Shown here piece after piece: positions 60,257-64,000 of a stretch of 64,000 nt of DNA (positions are counted from its first letter, which is position 1; each line of letters starts with the position of its first letter). The notes under the pieces are model-generated. The model did not search any database, was not told the origin of the DNA, and saw only the letters and a program-made list of their open reading frames with translations. A program made the translations under genes and the position numbers. The stretch lies in assembly GCA_029531795.1 (NCBI GenBank), contig JAPEIS010000006.1, forward strand, positions 62,001-126,000, written 5' to 3'. The stretch comes from Sclerotinia nivalis (lineage: Eukaryota; Ascomycota; Leotiomycetes; Helotiales; Sclerotiniaceae).

Positions 60257-63200
60257 ATGTAGTCTGATCAGTTCGTATCCTATTCCCCCTCGCAGCGTGC
60301 TATCGGGACGCACGTATCTCGACCTACATCTATCACAGTATATAAGCTTTTCAGTGTCGAAAATAAAAACTTTAAAGATTCAATCTTTGTTTCCGATATG
60401 TTTATCAATATATAGAACCCTGAAGTTATTGTATATATACAATATTTGTTTAATTTCATAAAACGAATATTAGTTCAAGTAGAACAATATCAATAAGAAA
60501 TATATGTATTATAAGGAGATCTACAATTAAACAATATATCTAATACGAGATTAATGATTCAGAACTCTGCTTTTCGAGAACAATTTGATTAATCATTTAT
60601 CGGTGTAAATCCTGCTGTATCAATCTATCGACTATAATAAACTACGAAGAATTCTAAACTATTCAAAAATGAAAAAATAAACCTTTTGATTTGATAAAAC
60701 GAATATGAAGATTAAAAGATAGATTTATATATCTATTGGAAAAGCGATTCTGTAGTTTTCGATACAGAATAAAAGAAATTGTTATATATAGTTTCGTTTT
60801 TGAAAGGAACAATTCAATAAAAAAAACGAAAGGATATTGAAGGAATTATAGATAATATATCGAAATTTACTATTATAGATATATTCCTGAAGAAACTCGA
60901 TGGTCTTTATATTTCAATTGATATTAAATATAAAACAACAATCAAATTCAACAAATTCAAAATAAACGAAAAAATCTTATTTTTTTTTTTTTTATTCACA
61001 ATTAGAATATTTGGGTATATTTAGTAGAAAAACTCCTTAAGAAATGATTCTTGTAATAAAACAAAAAGTTATTAACAAATTAAAAATATTAATAAAAGAT
61101 GATTTAAATTTTTACGAATTTATTGATATTGAAAGATAAAGAAAGAAATTCCAAATATAAAATCAAAATTATCGGGATAACAAATATTATAATATAAATT
61201 TCTCGAAACTTAATTCAATTTATATTCAACGACAAGTATTGCTAGTATTTTATATCCAAAACGATCTTATGGATTTCGATACAATCAGAATCTTAAAACA
61301 AATATAAAAAGAATACAAATATCTTTATAATCTATATCATTTTTGTAAACAATCTGGATATCGAATTGTAGATTATAAAGCAAAGAAACAAATCGATATT
61401 ATAAGAAATGCAAACAAATACAAAAAATATTTTTTGTAAAAGTAATTATTTGAAAGGTAATTATTAATTATATCAAAATCAATAATACTATTCGAATAAT
61501 TCAATCAATCGAAATGACTACCAACAAAAAGGATATCAAGTATAACTTTAAGCTTAACAATACTATCTCTTTAATCTAATTAATTATAGAAGTTTTTAAC
61601 AAAGTAATTATCAAGATTACAATAATCATCAACAATAATACTTTAATATATTTATCAAATTCGTTGAAAAAGAAATATTAGTATTATCAAAAAGTATATC
61701 AAATATACTTCTTTACAATACAATATCATTACTATTTATATCTATTCAAGAACACTCGAGAAAAGTTTAACCTTTATAACAAATCGTTCGCAAAAATTAT
61801 CAAGGGATACAGAATAAATACAACAAACAATAACTAACAAAGAATCTTTACAATTCAATTCTATAAATAGCAAATCTTTATTTGTTCAAACTATTATATT
61901 CCCAATATACTTTTCTTCTTTCAATATAATCAATTTGATTAATAATAGATATTCAGAAAAGATATTCATTAATCGTTCTTTCGTTAATCAAAACAATATT
62001 CCAATTCGATCCTTACTATATCGTTGCAAACTCCATTTGACAAATAGAAACATTATAGATATTATTATTGATTATTTTGTAATAAATATAACAATAAGAT
62101 AATATAAAGAAATATAGTTATTTTTTGTTATAAAACTTTTTAAAGAAATTCTAGTTATTTTCGAGTTATTATAATTATAATACTATAATCTATATATAAA
62201 CTAATAAGATATAATTCTCTCTTTCAATTTTTAATATTATATAATACATTATTACCTTTACAGTATATTCGATCCAATATAAGTATCAACAATCCCTTCG
62301 TTAATATATATAGACCAAATATACAAAAATAGTATATCTACAAAACCATCTATCGATAAAATCCTTAATGTATTATTTTCAATTAAAATTTTCCTTTTTA
62401 ATACAAAAAAAAATCCTTCCCGATATTTATTATTATTTATCGAAAATGAAAACGAAGATAACAAAATATATATTCAAAATTTTAAAACGGTTTTAAAAAA
62501 GCTGTTAAAACAAGATTATAATGAATTAGTTTCCATAAATGAAGGTTATAAATTGATAAAAGACTTTGAAATCGATTTACAAATCGATAAGATTTTGATA
62601 TTTGATATAAATCATTATTATATAAAAGTTTATAATAAAAAAGTATTATCTCAAATACAAATGATATCGAATCGATGCTTTATTCAGTATAAATCTATAT
62701 AAAAGATTGTTAGATAATGTTGATTGAAATCAATATCAAAGAATGAATCTTTACTATCGTTATCAATCCCAATCCCAAAAAAGCAAATCGAAATCATTTT
62801 CAATACAAAATCAAATTTAGATAATATCTGTTAATTATAAATTACTAGTTTTATATTTTTTTGTTAATAGAATAAAATGAAGATTATATACCTTATATAA
62901 AAGAAATTAGATCAAGCAAAAAAGACTATCCGATAAGAACACTTATATAAAACAATAATGATCCTAGTTTTTCAGGAATAAAATTTTAAGGATATACTAT
63001 ATAGAAAAGACAATATCGTTGATATATTAATCAAAGTATCTTCGAAGTTTTACGATTTTGTTTATTATTATTATCAATCAGAATACTTTCGGAAAATAAT
63101 AGAGATGGATATCGAGAAATTCCTCAATAGTAAATCATTACTTAGCGATAACGAAATCAAGGAAAAGCTTCTTTTATAGTTTCAAAATAAACTATCTATT

Positions 63201-64000
63201 TTTCTATTTCGTTATACAGATATACTTCCTTTATATTGGATATAGGATTACAAGATAGAATTAATATTTAGAAAAGAACCTTTATATTTCAAAAATCGCC
63301 TTTTATCTCCTTTCGAATTAAAAATAATTCGAAAATGGATTGACAACAACTTTGTCAAAAATTTCATTCGGAAATCAAGATCATAAAATACAGCTTCATT
63401 ATTTCTAATAACCAAATCTAATAAAAGAGTTTATATTTATTAAGATTATTATAATTTGAATAATATTATTATTAAAAACCAATACTTTTTATCAATTGTT
63501 CGAAAAACTTTGGATATTTTTTGTAATACAAAAATCTATACTAAATTAGATATTATTATTGTTTTCAATAAACTTTATATTATAGAGAATAACAAATAAA
63601 AAACTGTTTTTATTATTCGATTTAGATTATTCGAATCATTAATTATACCTTTTAATCTTTGTAATATATTAGCGTCATTTCAATATTATATTAATCATAC
63701 TTTGTTTGATGAATTAAATAAATACTATATTATATATCTCAATAATATTTTTATATACTCCGAAGATAAGAATCAATATCGAGAATATATTTATAATATA
63801 GTTTAGAAACTATAAAATGCTGGTTTACAAATCGATATTAATAAATACAAATTCGAAACAATTTCTATAAAATACTTAGACTTTATGATCATAATCGAAA
63901 GTATAAAAATGAATCAAAATAAAATATCAGTTATTATCTTTTGAATATAATTAACATCTATTAAAGATTTACAACGATTCCTCAACTTTGCGAATTTTTA
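60257..64000 (+). mobile_element. Decayed Ty3/gypsy retrotransposon (gag, RT), continues past window end
   Basis: The part from 63222 on is an unmistakable Ty3/gypsy reverse transcriptase: PFELKIIRKWIDNNFVKNFI, KIYTKLDIIIVFNKL, IPFNLCNILASFQYYINHTL, YLNNIFIYSED (63735-63767) and IKDLQRFLNFANF at the window end. All these lie in one frame from 63243 to 63999, broken only by nonsense codons (for example TAG at 63243-63245). The catalytic YxDD is YLNN, so the enzyme is dead. A degenerate gag zinc knuckle (LYNLYHFCKQSGYRIVDYKA, about 61323-61382) has cysteines changed to tyrosine. The pattern is substitution-only decay toward A and T, as RIP produces. The integrase and 3' LTR would be beyond 64000. 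Confidence 0.88.

Overview
The window is nuclear DNA of a filamentous ascomycete (Pezizomycotina). The evidence is many short spliceosomal introns (about 45-80 nt, GTAAGT/GTATGT donors), a nuclear-encoded ATP synthase subunit 9 with a mitochondrial presequence, a Zn2Cys6 transcription factor, a LaeA-like methyltransferase, a 2EXR-domain gene, and an AT-rich tract of retroelement relics with point-mutation decay typical of RIP. The protein styles suggest a leotiomycete (Botrytis/Sclerotinia-like), but that is inference.

Layout. 1-1185 (minus) is the 5' part of a LaeA-like methyltransferase cut by the window edge. 1.2-10.7 kb holds no gene I recognise, only two tRNA-like (SINE-like) relics near 6.6-6.9 kb. 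10.7-25.5 kb is a core-gene block: ATP synthase subunit 9 (+), a secreted ferritin-like protein (-), ELP3 (-) divergent from the succinyl-CoA ligase alpha subunit (+), AP-2 mu (+) and a POT/PTR2 peptide transporter (-). 25.5-30.2 kb is mostly empty apart from a clearly broken NmrA-like gene. 30.6-44.1 kb contains a Zn2Cys6 regulator (-), an Atg22-like transporter (-), a hydantoinase/oxoprolinase-DUF917 fusion (+, ten exons) and a secreted GH43-like glycosidase (+). 44-52.7 kb has no recognised gene, but 46.5-49.3 kb is studded with one hexamer (GTAACA on +, TGTTAC on -) and contains several protein-like minus-strand segments, and another unrecognised spliced ORF lies near 50 kb. 52.8-54.1 kb is a seven-TM GPCR-like gene with a GC-AG intron. 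54.6-55.1 kb holds a decayed tandem coding repeat. 55.5-56.7 kb is a frameshifted 2EXR-domain gene. From about 56.7 kb to the end the sequence turns strongly AT-rich and consists of a Tad-like LINE relic followed by a Ty3/gypsy relic with a possible LTR.

How the genes relate. They are mostly independent housekeeping functions rather than a pathway cluster: mitochondrial energy metabolism (ATP synthase c-ring, succinyl-CoA ligase), tRNA modification (ELP3), endocytosis (AP-2 mu), and uptake or recycling of peptides and amino acids (PTR2-like, Atg22-like). The oxoprolinase-like fusion beside a Zn2Cys6 factor and a transporter could be a small nitrogen-scavenging neighbourhood, but this is only suggested by proximity. 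Exon junctions were worked out by hand from frame continuity and splice signals, without transcript data.
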